From Candidatus Eiseniibacteriota bacterium (lineage in GTDB: Bacteria > Arandabacterota > Arandabacteria > JAGLYR01): a DNA stretch of 45,557 nucleotides. The notes below the pieces were generated by a model that did not search any database, was not told the origin of the DNA, and saw only the letters and a program-made list of their open reading frames with translations. The translations under genes and the position numbers were made by a program. Every line of letters starts with the position of its first letter. Position 1 is the first letter of the stretch. The stretch covers positions 1-45,557 of the forward strand of contig JAGLYR010000015.1 in the NCBI GenBank assembly GCA_023132135.1, given 5' to 3'. This document shows, piece after piece, positions 9,605-19,500 of this stretch.

Positions 9605-11020
9605 TTACGTTTTGCGCTCTACGTCTTGATTCCTGCCTTCCAGGTACTCCACCAGATCCTTCACCACCGCTTCCAGCCGGCATCCCCGCGAGCCCTTGAC
9701 CAGTACGACGTCTCCCTCTTCCACCTGGCGGCGCAGGGCCTCCTGGACCTCCGCCCTCCCCTCGAAATGCCGGACCCGATCGGCCGGCATTCCGGCGGCG
9801 AGCGCGCCGGCATCGATGTCCCTGGAAAGGATCCCGACGGTGAAGAGCAAATCCACTGCCGAGGCCGCAGCATGCCCGCCGATTTCCCGGTGCAGCGCGG
9901 GGGACTGCGCCCCCAGCTCCAGCATGTCGCCCAGAACCGCCACTTTGCGACCGTTGCCGGGAATCCGGCTCAGGGTCACGAGCGCGGCCCTTGTCGACAC
10001 CGGGTTGGCGTTGTACGCGTCGTTGATCACGGTGACCGTCCCCAGGCGGAGTTGCTCCATCCGCATGCCGCATGGCCGGAACCCCTCGAGGGCCTCGCAA
10101 GCTTCCCCCTCGGGCACGCCCAGCGCCACGGCCACGGCTACCGCGGCCAAAGCGTCGTAGACGAATTCCTCCCCCGGCACACCCAATCGCACCGTGTGTC
10201 CGCCAATCCGGAACCGGGCGCCTTCCCCCGAAACGGCCACAACGTCCGTCGCCCGAATGTCGGCCCGCTGGCGGATGCCAAAGGTCACTGTGCCGGCCCG
10301 GATTGAGAGCCCACCACTCATGAGGTGGGGATCGTCTGCATTGAGAACAGCGGTGTCTCCGGACTTCAGGTACTCCAGAAGCTCGCCCTTGGCCCGGAGC
10401 ACGTTCTCCACCGAACCCATGAACTCCAGGTGGCTTTCGCCCACGTTTGTGACCACCCCGACCTCCGGGCGGCTGATTTCTGAAAGCCGGGCGATTTCGC
10501 CCGGGTGATTCATGCCCATCTCCACCACGGCCACTTCGGCGTCGGCCGGAATGCCCAGCAGCGTCAACGGCACGCCGATATGGTTGTTGAGGTTGCCCTC
10601 CGTCCGAGCTGTCCGGTACCGCCGCGAGAGAGCCTGTGCCGCCATGTCCTTGGTTGTGGTCTTGCCATTGGACCCTGTGATGGCAACCACTCGAATTGCC
10701 AGGGAGCGCCGGTAGTGAGCCGCCAGGATCTGCAGGGCGGACAGAGGATCCGTCACCCGGATCAGAGACCCCCCGGGCTGTTGGTCGGTCTCGTCGAACC
10801 ATGTGTTCGAGACCACAGCCGCGAGAGCGCCCCTCTCGAAGGCATCCTGGATGAACCGATGCCCATCCCGCTCCGCTCCCCGGATGGCGAAAAAGATCTC
10901 ACCCGGCCGCAGCTTGCGGGTGTCGATGGAGACACCCGCAAGCACGGCCAGCCCCCGGGTCGTGTCAGAGATGCAGATCTTGCCCCCCGTGACTTCGGCA
11001 ATCTCAATGAGCCCGTACAT
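9605..11020 (-). CDS. murF: UDP-MurNAc-tripeptide--D-Ala-D-Ala ligase MurF
   Basis: VAITGSNGKTTTKDMAAQAL, TEGNLNNHIGVPLTLL, INDAYNANPVSTRAAL. Confidence 0.96.
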   Translation of the reverse strand: MYGLIEIAEVTGGKICISDTTRGLAVLAGVSIDTRKLRPGEIFFAIRGAERDGHRFIQDAFERGALAAVVSNTWFDETDQQPGGSLIRVTDPLSALQILAAHYRRSLAIRVVAITGSNGKTTTKDMAAQALSRRYRTARTEGNLNNHIGVPLTLLGIPADAEVAVVEMGMNHPGEIARLSEISRPEVGVVTNVGESHLEFMGSVENVLRAKGELLEYLKSGDTAVLNADDPHLMSGGLSIRAGTVTFGIRQRADIRATDVVAVSGEGARFRIGGHTVRLGVPGEEFVYDALAAVAVAVALGVPEGEACEALEGFRPCGMRMEQLRLGTVTVINDAYNANPVSTRAALVTLSRIPGNGRKVAVLGDMLELGAQSPALHREIGGHAAASAVDLLFTVGILSRDIDAGALAAGMPADRVRHFEGRAEVQEALRRQVEEGDVVLVKGSRGCRLEAVVKDLVEYLEGRNQDVERKT

Positions 11021-11035
11021 TCCCCGCTCCCGCCG

Positions 11036-12517
11036 CTACCACTGATCCAGAATCTCCCGGGCTACATCCCGGTCATCGAAATGGATCTTCGTCCGCCCGA
11101 TAATCTGGTAGTCTTCGTGCCCCTTGCCCGCGATAATCACGACATCACCCTTCCGGGCCTCGTCGATGCCCCGCTGGATGGCTTCGGCCCGGTCCGGAAT
11201 CATCACGTACCGGGCTTGGGGATCGAATCCCCGTTGGATGTCTTCGAGAATGGTCGCTGGATCTTCAGTCCGGGGGTTGTCCGACGTCGCGACAACGAAA
11301 TCCGCCAACCGTTGAGCGATCCTGGCCATCTCCGGACGCTTGGCCCGGTCTCGATCGCCACCGCACCCGAACACCAGAATGACCCGCCCCCGGGTCATCT
11401 CCCGAACGCCCGACAGCAGGCACTCCAGGGCCGGCGGATTGTGCGCGTAGTCCACCAGGACTTCGAAGGGCTGCCCGCACCGGACCGACTCCAACCGACC
11501 CGGCACATGCGTCAGGGCCTCGAGGCCCTCCGCTATCTTCTCGGGTGGGACAAGAGAGGCGGCCGCGGCGGCCGACGCCGCCAGCGCATTGTAGACGTTG
11601 ACGCGCCCAGGTATTGCCAGCCGGACCGGAACGGTTCCCTCCGGAAACCGGATCTTCAGGAACGTGGCGCCGGGCTCCAGCCGGATGGACTCGGCCCGCA
11701 CATCGGCCTCCCGCTCAATTCCGTAGGTCACCGTCGGCAGCGTTGTTTTCGCAAGGATCCCACGGCCGGTGGGATCGTCGCTGTTGATGACGGCAATCCG
11801 TCCCCTCCCGAAGGACATCGGGTCTTCTCCATCGCGGCTGCTGAGGAACAAACTCTCCTTCACCTCGCGATACCGCTCCAGGGTCCCGTGGAAATCCAGG
11901 TGGTCGTGACCCAGATTCGTGAAAACCACCGTCCGGAATTCCGTGCCCCGCACCCGGTGGAGCTCCAGCGCGTGGGACGAAACCTCCATCGCGACGCACC
12001 GGACCTTCGCGTCCGCCATATGGCGGAGGTACCGCTGGAGGTCGGGCGACTCCGGTGTGGTCATCGAGGCCGAGTGCCATACATCCCCCAGGCGGTGGCC
12101 CAGGGTCCCGATCACACCCGACGGATAGCCCGCCTTCTCGAAAATGGATGAGGTGAAGTAGGTCGTGCTTGTCTTGCCATTGGTCCCGGTAACGCCGATG
12201 ACCTGCATTTCCCGCGATGGGAAACCGTAGTACCGGGCCGAGACGGCTGCCATCGCGCGGCGCGCGTCAGGAACCCGGATAACGGGTTGGTCGGGGCCAA
12301 GGGCCGCGTCTCCGTCGACCACGGCAACCGCAGCGCCTGCCGCCAGGGCGGCCGCAGCGAACTCATGCCCGTCACGGCGCGAGCCCCTCAGGCAAAAGAA
12401 AACGTCGCCGGGGTTCACCGCCCGGGAATCGTAGGCAATTCCATCCACGCTCGGTGGCAGACCCGCACCTTCAACCGAACAGTCAATCCCTTCGAACAGG
12501 CCCTTCAGTTCCCTCAT
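11036..12517 (-). CDS. murE: UDP-MurNAc-dipeptide ligase MurE (meso-DAP type predicted)
   Basis: GVTGTNGKTSTTYF, DYAHNPPALECLL, TSDNPRTEDPATI (DNPR motif), IAGKGHEDYQ. Start uncertain: 12517 preferred, alternatives up to 12652. Confidence 0.93.
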   Translation of the reverse strand: MRELKGLFEGIDCSVEGAGLPPSVDGIAYDSRAVNPGDVFFCLRGSRRDGHEFAAAALAAGAAVAVVDGDAALGPDQPVIRVPDARRAMAAVSARYYGFPSREMQVIGVTGTNGKTSTTYFTSSIFEKAGYPSGVIGTLGHRLGDVWHSASMTTPESPDLQRYLRHMADAKVRCVAMEVSSHALELHRVRGTEFRTVVFTNLGHDHLDFHGTLERYREVKESLFLSSRDGEDPMSFGRGRIAVINSDDPTGRGILAKTTLPTVTYGIEREADVRAESIRLEPGATFLKIRFPEGTVPVRLAIPGRVNVYNALAASAAAAASLVPPEKIAEGLEALTHVPGRLESVRCGQPFEVLVDYAHNPPALECLLSGVREMTRGRVILVFGCGGDRDRAKRPEMARIAQRLADFVVATSDNPRTEDPATILEDIQRGFDPQARYVMIPDRAEAIQRGIDEARKGDVVIIAGKGHEDYQIIGRTKIHFDDRDVAREILDQW

Positions 12518-12609
12518 CCTGCCGTCCCGCACTCCCCGGGCCGGGACCATCCGGGTACCCGCCCGTTCCATGCCCCTCTGCGGGGCGCCGACGTGAGTGG
12601 TCAGCACGC

Positions 12610-14379
12610 TCAGTGTCGGGCTCCTCCCGCATCTCCGTTTGACGATGGACACGCGTCGATGGACGCAAGACGCACGTCATTGTTGATCCGCCACCGGATG
12701 ATATCGTTGCCCAGGCAGACACCACTGGTTGTAGTCATCCGCTCGACAATACTCCGGAACACGGGAGCAGCGACCTCGCCCCCGTAGAACTTTTCCCGGG
12801 GCTCGTCCAAGACTACCACGATCACGGCCGCCGGATCGTCCGCCGGCAGATAGCCCACAAAGGACGCAATGTACTTGCCATCGACATAGGCTCCGTTCTC
12901 GGCTTTCTGGGCCGTTCCTGTTTTGCCGGCCACGGGAATCCCGGGAATCCGGGCCCGATATCCCGTCCCCCGCTCCACGACCCCCACCAGATAGTCCGTT
13001 ACCTGGGCGGCCTCATCCACGGTGAGCACGCGGCGGATTTCCACGGGGTCGTACCTCGCCACCCAATCGCCGTGGGAATTCCTCACCCCCAGCGCGATAC
13101 GGGGAACCATCAACGTACCGCCATTGGCGACAACCGCGACCAGATTGGCCAGTTGCAGAACCGATACCGCTACCTCCTGCCCGATGGAAATAGTCGCCAG
13201 GGATCGCCGGGACCACTCCCGTGGCGCCCGCAGGATCCCACCCGTTTCCCCCGGAAGGCGAATACCCGTAGGGCAGCCCACCCCGAAGTCGCGCGCCATC
13301 TGGTACAACCGTTCGCGCCCGATTCCGAGCGCGACCTTCGCGAAACAGATGTTCGAGGAGTGCTCAACGGCCTCGCGGAAAGTGATCTCCCCGTAGGAGT
13401 CATGATCCCGGATGCAGTAGCCATCGAACCTGGCGCAGCCATTGTCCCCATTCAGGACAGTGTCGGGTTGTACGACCCTGTGGCGGACGGCCGCAGCCAA
13501 GGTGACAATCTTGAATGTCGATCCCGGCTCAAAGAAATCGGTGATCGCGCGGTTCCTCCGATCGCCCTGAGGGGATTCGCAGGGATCATTGGGATCGAAC
13601 CCGGGTGCATTGGCCATAGCAACCACGTCCCCGTTTCTCGGGTCCATTACCACCACCACGCCCCACCGCGCCCCGGACTCCTCAATCCCTCTTTGCAGTT
13701 CCCGTTCCACAATGGCCTGGCAATCCCGATCCAGAGTCAGCACGATCCGGCGCCCATCGTCGGGCGGGCGGAAGAACTCCCCGGGCAGGGAATGACCTCT
13801 GCCCCTGCCGTCACGGGCTATGACGGCCCATCCGGGAACTCCGCTCAGCACCGATTCGAACTGGAGCTCGGTCCCTTCAAGCCCCGTGTTGTCCACACCG
13901 ACGAAACCGATGATGTGGGCCCCGTTCCGTCCTTGCGGGTAAACACGGGCTTGCTCGCGTGTCAGATGCACACCGTCCATGGCACTCAACACCCCGGCTC
14001 CATCGTCATCTATGAGAATCCCTCTCGCGGCCATGAAAGGCCGACCCGAATCGGCCTTGCGCCAGAGTACCTGCGGATCCACCCGAATCAGTTCCGCCAG
14101 TCGGGGAAGTACATCTCCAGATCCCGGTGCCTCGCTCGGCACAAACTTTACAGCATAGCCCGACACCGTCCGGGCCAGGGGTTCCAGATCACGATCCAGG
14201 ATGTCCCCGCGCCGGGCCGGGATTCTCTGGCGGCAGTCATGGTTGTACCGCGCCGCCTCGGCAAGCGTAGGCTGGTCGACAATCTGAACCTGTACCAGCC
14301 TGGCGAGGAGAATCGCCCACAGGATTATGCCGGCAACGAACAGACCCTTGACGCGGAAGCGATGGGTGTCGCCGATCAC
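12610..14379 (-). CDS. ftsI: Class B penicillin-binding protein / division transpeptidase FtsI (PBP3)
   Basis: SxxK in EPGSTFKIVT, SxN in EHSSNICFAK, KTG in AGKTGTAQKA; N-terminal TM helix; GTG start overlaps the ftsL stop (14376-14379). Confidence 0.93.
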   Translation of the reverse strand: MIGDTHRFRVKGLFVAGIILWAILLARLVQVQIVDQPTLAEAARYNHDCRQRIPARRGDILDRDLEPLARTVSGYAVKFVPSEAPGSGDVLPRLAELIRVDPQVLWRKADSGRPFMAARGILIDDDGAGVLSAMDGVHLTREQARVYPQGRNGAHIIGFVGVDNTGLEGTELQFESVLSGVPGWAVIARDGRGRGHSLPGEFFRPPDDGRRIVLTLDRDCQAIVERELQRGIEESGARWGVVVVMDPRNGDVVAMANAPGFDPNDPCESPQGDRRNRAITDFFEPGSTFKIVTLAAAVRHRVVQPDTVLNGDNGCARFDGYCIRDHDSYGEITFREAVEHSSNICFAKVALGIGRERLYQMARDFGVGCPTGIRLPGETGGILRAPREWSRRSLATISIGQEVAVSVLQLANLVAVVANGGTLMVPRIALGVRNSHGDWVARYDPVEIRRVLTVDEAAQVTDYLVGVVERGTGYRARIPGIPVAGKTGTAQKAENGAYVDGKYIASFVGYLPADDPAAVIVVVLDEPREKFYGGEVAAPVFRSIVERMTTTSGVCLGNDIIRWRINNDVRLASIDACPSSNGDAGGARH

Positions 14380-14792
14380 AGGGCCCTTCCTTCCCGGGAC
14401 CGTGCCGCTATTGCGCTGTTCTGCGCCGGGGAGATGCACGCACCGCTCTCCGGCACGAAAACCACTTCATCCGGCTCCGGAATGTGGAGACCAAGATCAT
14501 CCTGTGCACGCCCGACAATCCGGTCCCGGGCCATGCTTCTTTCCAGTTCGACCTCCCGGCAGATCACCCGGTTGCTGAGACAGCTGTGGTCTCGTCTGAT
14601 CTGCCGGTTTTCCTGCATGGTCTCCACCATTTCGACCCGCAGCCATGTCTGGAGAACCAGGACCCCCACCAGTGCGAACACCAGCACAACCACGGCAACG
14701 AATGCCCGGGCCGTCCGGCGGGATCCCCCAAAGAGCTTGCCTCCGAGGGAATCCGGGACCCGGGACCTGCGGCCTCTGCGCCTCGTGCTCAC
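14376..14792 (-). CDS. ftsL: FtsL-like division protein
   Basis: Basic N-terminus, one TM helix, coiled-coil-like tail with ARDRIVGRAQDDLGLHIPEPDEVVFV; lies between rsmH and ftsI. Confidence 0.8.
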   Translation of the reverse strand: MSTRRRGRRSRVPDSLGGKLFGGSRRTARAFVAVVVLVFALVGVLVLQTWLRVEMVETMQENRQIRRDHSCLSNRVICREVELERSMARDRIVGRAQDDLGLHIPEPDEVVFVPESGACISPAQNSAIAARSREGRAL

Positions 14793-15763
14793 CGGGTTCC
14801 TCCCAACGTCTGTTCCCCCGCGCCATTGGCTTCGGGCATCCGGGCCACGACGCGCAACACCGCGGAGCGAGCTCTCGGATTGGCGCTCACCTCATCCTTA
14901 TCCGGCCGCACGGCCCCTGTGACGAGGCGGAGTCGCCTCACAGGATGGCAGCCGCACACGGGAAGCCGGGGCGGACACACGCACTCACCGCTCAACCGGC
15001 GGAACGTGGTCTTGGTCACACGATCCTCGAGGGAATGGAACGAGATGACCGCCAGCCGGCCACTGGGACGCAGAATATCCACCAGCTTCGGGAGCGCATC
15101 GCGCAGCTTCCCCAATTCATTGTTCACGGCAATACGGATGGACTGGAAAACGCGGGCCAGCGTTTTGTTGACCCGGGAGCGGGGAGCGATCTCTGTCACC
15201 AGCGTCCTCAGGTCCATGGTCGACCGCAGCGGCGAGCGTTTCCGCCGCGACACGATCGCCCGCGCCAAGCGTGCGGCCAAGGGCTCCTCGCCGTATTCCC
15301 TGAGAATGCGGGTCAGATGTCTCTCCGATTCCAAGTTCAGGATATCCTCCGCCCGTTGTCCCTGTGTCGGGTCAAAACGCATGTCCAAGGGTTCGTCCTT
15401 CTGGAAGCTGAAACCTCGCCCCGAAGACTCGATCAACCAACTGGATATACCTAGATCCAGGACAATGCCGTCAACAGGGACCAGGTGTCGCTCGCGAGCC
15501 AGGGCCGGAAGCGCCGTGTAGTCGCCCTGAAGCACCACGGCCCGTTCCCCAAAGGCGGCCACCCGCCTCCTTGCCGTGGCGACGCAGCTTGGGTCCAGGT
15601 CCACGCCCAAGAGGCGACTTCCCGGTCCAGCGCAGTCGAGGATAGCGGCCGCGTGGCCTCCCAGCCCGATGGTCCCGTCGAGGTAGATCCCATCCTCCTC
15701 CCGGACCAGCATCTCCACAACCGTGTCCCGGAGAACGGGGATGTGATCGACCGGACCATTCAA
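14789..15763 (-). CDS. rsmH: 16S rRNA (cytosine1402-N4)-methyltransferase RsmH (MraW)
   Basis: HIPVLRDTVVEML, YLDGTIGLGGHA, LDLGISSWLIESSGRGFSFQKDEPLDMRFD, RIAVNNELGKL, LAVISFHSLEDRVTK. Confidence 0.97.
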   Translation of the reverse strand: MNGPVDHIPVLRDTVVEMLVREEDGIYLDGTIGLGGHAAAILDCAGPGSRLLGVDLDPSCVATARRRVAAFGERAVVLQGDYTALPALARERHLVPVDGIVLDLGISSWLIESSGRGFSFQKDEPLDMRFDPTQGQRAEDILNLESERHLTRILREYGEEPLAARLARAIVSRRKRSPLRSTMDLRTLVTEIAPRSRVNKTLARVFQSIRIAVNNELGKLRDALPKLVDILRPSGRLAVISFHSLEDRVTKTTFRRLSGECVCPPRLPVCGCHPVRRLRLVTGAVRPDKDEVSANPRARSAVLRVVARMPEANGAGEQTLGGTR

Positions 15764-15793
15764 GCGAACCTCCAGGTACCGGATGGGACTTCG

Positions 15794-16237
15794 CTAGATC
15801 AGAAGCTCTTCTGCCGCGTCTTCGAAGGTCTGCCCCGACTGCTGCCTGTGAATCCGGTAGGTCTCGGGGTCCCACAGTTCCAACCGGTCCATGGCACCGA
15901 TGATCAGGACCTCGCTCTTGATGCCGACCATCTCCAGCAGGTACTGCGGGATTGGGATCCGCCCCTGTGCATCCAGGTCCGTCGGGGCAGCGTTGGACAT
16001 GATCTCGCGGATGAAGTTCCGGGTGGTCTTGTCAAAACGGGGTCGTTCCCTCAGCCGTCGTTCGATCTCCGTCCATTCCACGTGAGGAAACACGTACAGA
16101 CATCCATCCAGGCCCTTCGTGGTGATGAACTTGTGCCAGCCCTTCCGCTTTGGCACCAGTTTGCGGAGCTTGGAAGGGAAACTCAGCCGTTTCTTGCTGT
16201 CGATGGAGTGCAGGTAGCGCCCGATGAATCCCGCCAT
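15794..16237 (-). CDS. mraZ: Transcriptional regulator MraZ
   Basis: MAGFIGRYLHSIDSKKRLSFPSKLRKL, two SpoVT/AbrB-type repeats (LDAQGRIPIPQYLLEMVGI); first gene of the dcw cluster. Confidence 0.94.
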   Translation of the reverse strand: MAGFIGRYLHSIDSKKRLSFPSKLRKLVPKRKGWHKFITTKGLDGCLYVFPHVEWTEIERRLRERPRFDKTTRNFIREIMSNAAPTDLDAQGRIPIPQYLLEMVGIKSEVLIIGAMDRLELWDPETYRIHRQQSGQTFEDAAEELLI

Positions 16238-16282
16238 CTAATTGCCCCCCAGCGGGTTGCGTTAGGACGACGAAGAGGTCTT

Positions 16283-16347
16283 CCCCACAACGTCCCACTT
16301 TCTCCCACTTCGCCTGAACAGTATCCCACTGGGCTCCCCCCTGTCAA
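16283..16347 (-). promoter_or_regulatory. dcw promoter with MraZ-binding-box-like array
   Basis: Minus strand: TTGACA (16342-16347), 18-nt spacer, TACTGT (16318-16323). Three TGGG(A/G) units (16303-16307, 16293-16297, 16283-16287) at exact 10-bp pitch, plus a fourth TGGGA in the spacer (16324-16328). Confidence 0.8.
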
Positions 16348-16384
16348 CGAAAAAACCCCTCCAACCGCAAAAAAAATCAAACGC

Positions 16385-16488
16385 TTGCGAGAGGGCGAGA
16401 GGGGGCAACAGGGCGAGGGCGAGAGGGGAATCGGGGGGGGGGTGACGAGGTGACAGGGTGACGAGGTGATGGGGTAATGGGGTAATCC
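16385..16488. repeat. G-rich low-complexity tract: GAGGGCGAGAGGGG-type then GGTGACGAGGTGACAGGGTGACGAGGTGATGGGGTAATGGGGTAAT
   Basis: Imperfect short-period repetition visible in the sequence between mraZ and the C25 gene. Confidence 0.7.
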
Positions 16489-16511
16489 GGGGCGACCCGG
16501 TGGGTCGCCCC
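16489..16511 (-). terminator. Strong hairpin just after the first C25 gene (GGGGCGACCC-GGT-GGGTCGCCCC)
   Basis: Perfect 10-bp inverted repeat with 3-nt loop, 12 bp past the stop at 16524; no following T-run on the minus strand, so rho-independent function is uncertain. Confidence 0.5.
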
Positions 16512-16523
16512 TTGGTACAGTTT

Positions 16524-19500
16524 CTACTTCATCAGAACCATCTTCTTCGAGAAGTTCTCCTCTCCCACGCGGAGCCGATAGAAGTAGACGCCGCTGGCCG
16601 CGGAAGCGCCGTGCGCGTTCTCTCCATCCCACCGGACACGGTACACACCGGGCCGCTGCCTCTCGGACACCAGCGTGGTCACGAGACGTCCCGACACATC
16701 ATAAACCGCCAACTCGACTTCCTCGGCGGATCCCACACGGTAGGCGATGATCGTCTGGGGATTGAAAGGATTAGGATAATTCTGATCCAGTCCGGCACTC
16801 ACCAACGGTACCGCGTCTTCCGTATCAACATCGAGGAATCCGCTCCAGCCGTGATATCCGCTGCGGTACTGGTCGTGCTGGAACATAGGCCAGTCCGCGG
16901 CATCGGCATCCAGTGTCGCTCCGAGATCGTACACGTACAGCATCCCGTCGTAGGCCGCAGAGATGACCTCAATGTCCCCATCCAGATCCAGATCCCCGAT
17001 GGCGGGCGACGAGTAAATGGCCTCAAACGCCGTCACGGGCCAACCGGGCAGAAGCACCCCGATGCGGGACCACGCATAGAGGGTTCCGTCCTCACATCCA
17101 ACGACGATGTCCAGTTTCCCGTCCTCATCCAGATCCGTCAGGGCCGGCGTGCCCCATACACTGGCCGTCGTACTTGCCAATTTGCCGTTGGGGAAGAGAT
17201 AGCCGGTTCCATCATGGTTCCAGGCGAAGACCTTCCAGTTGTTCGAACCGATCACAATCTCCAGGTCGCCGTTTCCATCCAGGTCCCCCAGGGCCGGGGA
17301 CGACCACACGTCATCCTGGGCAGACACGGGCCAACCCGTCATACGGGTACCGTCGTGGTGCCATGCATAGACACTGTCGCTCCAGGAAGCAGCCACGATC
17401 TCCAGGTCACCGTCCTCATCGACATCGCCGATTGCCGGAGAACTCCAGATTCCCTCACCAGTCTCAGCGAACAGCCCGGAGGCTTCGAGGTACCCGGTCC
17501 CATCGCTGTTCCACACATACAGGTTCCCGTTGAGCGAGCCCACGATAATCTCATGGAAATGGTCGTCGTCGATGTCGGCAACCGCCGGGGACGAAGCAAT
17601 CTCTCCCCCTCCCACCACAGCGAAGACGCCGTCGGGTTGCAGCAGACCCGTTCCGTCGTGGTTCCAGGCGTACAGCCTGCCGTTCCCGCAGCCCACTACC
17701 ACCTCCATCCAGCTGTCGGAGTCCACGTCCTCGATCACGGGACTGGATCGTACGAACGATGGTGTCTCGGCAAACACCCCGTCGGGGGACAGCAGACCTG
17801 TTCCGTCGTGATTCCACGCAAACACCTTCTTGTCCCAAGTACCGCACACAACTTCAGGCTCCGGGTCTTCGTCCAGGTTGCCGAGAGCCGGAGAAGACCA
17901 GACCTCGCCTCCTGTATCTTTCGGCCAACCGGCAACCAGTTGCCCGTCGTGGTGCCATGCATACACGAAACCATCCTTGGAGCCCACAATGATTTCCAGA
18001 TCGCCGTCCAGATCCAGATCCGCAATCGCGGGCGAGGAGAAAAAACTGTTCATGGATGTCACAGGGAAACCGCTCTGCTGCGGCGCGGCCGACCAGATAT
18101 CAAGTGTACCCGTGGGCGCCGATTCGTTGCCCGAGGTGTCCACGGCCGTCACCCGGTACACGAAATGACTCTCCGGCGCAAGACCGCAATCCCGGTGGCA
18201 CGAAGACCCCTCGTCCAACCGTTCGGTAACCCGCTGAAACGGTCCGCCCCCGTCGCTCCTGTAGACGTTGTATCCGAACACGTCCTCCTCGGGAGAGGGT
18301 TCCCAAAGCAGATCGATCCACTCGGCGGCAGGTTTCGCTTCCAGTTCCGTGGGAGGGGACGGCGAATCCAACTCGAAGGTCTCAAACCACCTCCGCCCTT
18401 CTCCGTCGCGGATCTCCAGCGATACGAGCATCGAGGGCGAGAGACACGTGAACACGAACCCCCCTGATGCCTGAACCAGATCGCCCGGCCCAATGTTGCC
18501 GATTACGTCCGTACTGTCGGTGACATCCACACCGGCGACACCGCGCAGCGTGGCCGTGACTGCCGATGCCGCACCCGTCCCCCGGTTGAGAATCCCGCAG
18601 CGGAGAATCACAATCTCTCCTACCTCCGCCTCTCCATTTCCATTGCCGACATAGGTGCTGTCGTCGACCCCGTGGTAGTAGTCGCACAGATCCGGTCCGT
18701 GAACATCCATCCGGATCCACTCGGTCCACGTGTCGGCTCCGGAACTGACGTCCAGAATCAACCAGACGGGCGTTCGGTCCGGCAGATGGGGCAGAGCACT
18801 CAGCGAGAACGACCGTGTCTGTCCCTGCCCCGCTCCAATCGTACCGTAGGAAGCGCTCCCGCTGGTAACCGCTATCCCCACCGTGTCGGCAAAGACGGCG
18901 TCCACCCCGTCTTCGTAGTCGGCGCTGTGAAGATCGGAGAAGATCTCGAACGATTGGGTCCCCACCCACAAGCTGTCCGCGCTCTCCAGACCAAATGCCT
19001 CTACATCCAGGGCCCGGCCATCGGTCGACACACTCACCCAGACTTCATGGTCCTCGAGACCCCCGACCGTACGGACATGCCAGCCGCTTGCGTCCAGCCA
19101 GAAGAACACACCCGTGTCGGGCTGGGCGACGCCGGTGAAGTGGGGCCGGCCGAGCAGAGCTTCGTCGACGACGGAGTACACCGCCGGCAGGCTTCCCGGA
19201 TGAACTCCTTCGGAACCCAGCGAGAGCAGGTCGGGCGCAGGCAGACCGTCAAAGGTCATGTCGAGAGTCACCGTTGACCCGTCGACCAGCCCCAGCACAG
19301 CCGTCACGTTGCCCAAACCCTGGGTCGTATTGTTGTAGAGGGTAACATCCAGATCGACGGTTTCCCCTCCGTCCCACTGGCCATCCCCATTTCCACCGGA
19401 GGAATCATCCACGCTCCATTGACTCACGTAAACGCGGCCCGATCCACCGATGGACACCGATGCCTCGTATGGAACGTGTCCGTCTCCGATCACGACCAAC

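Noticed and set aside
10505-12151. 548-aa plus-strand ORF opposite murF and murE
   Set aside because: Shadow ORF of conserved genes
13072-14922. 616-aa plus-strand ORF opposite ftsI and ftsL
   Set aside because: Shadow ORF; translation is compositionally biased and without motifs
16500-18467. 655-aa plus-strand ORF with apparent internal repeats (VVPGxxxxxxxxHxLQxxVxIQ)
   Set aside because: Repetition is the reverse-complement echo of the FG-GAP repeats in the C25 gene; not an independent protein
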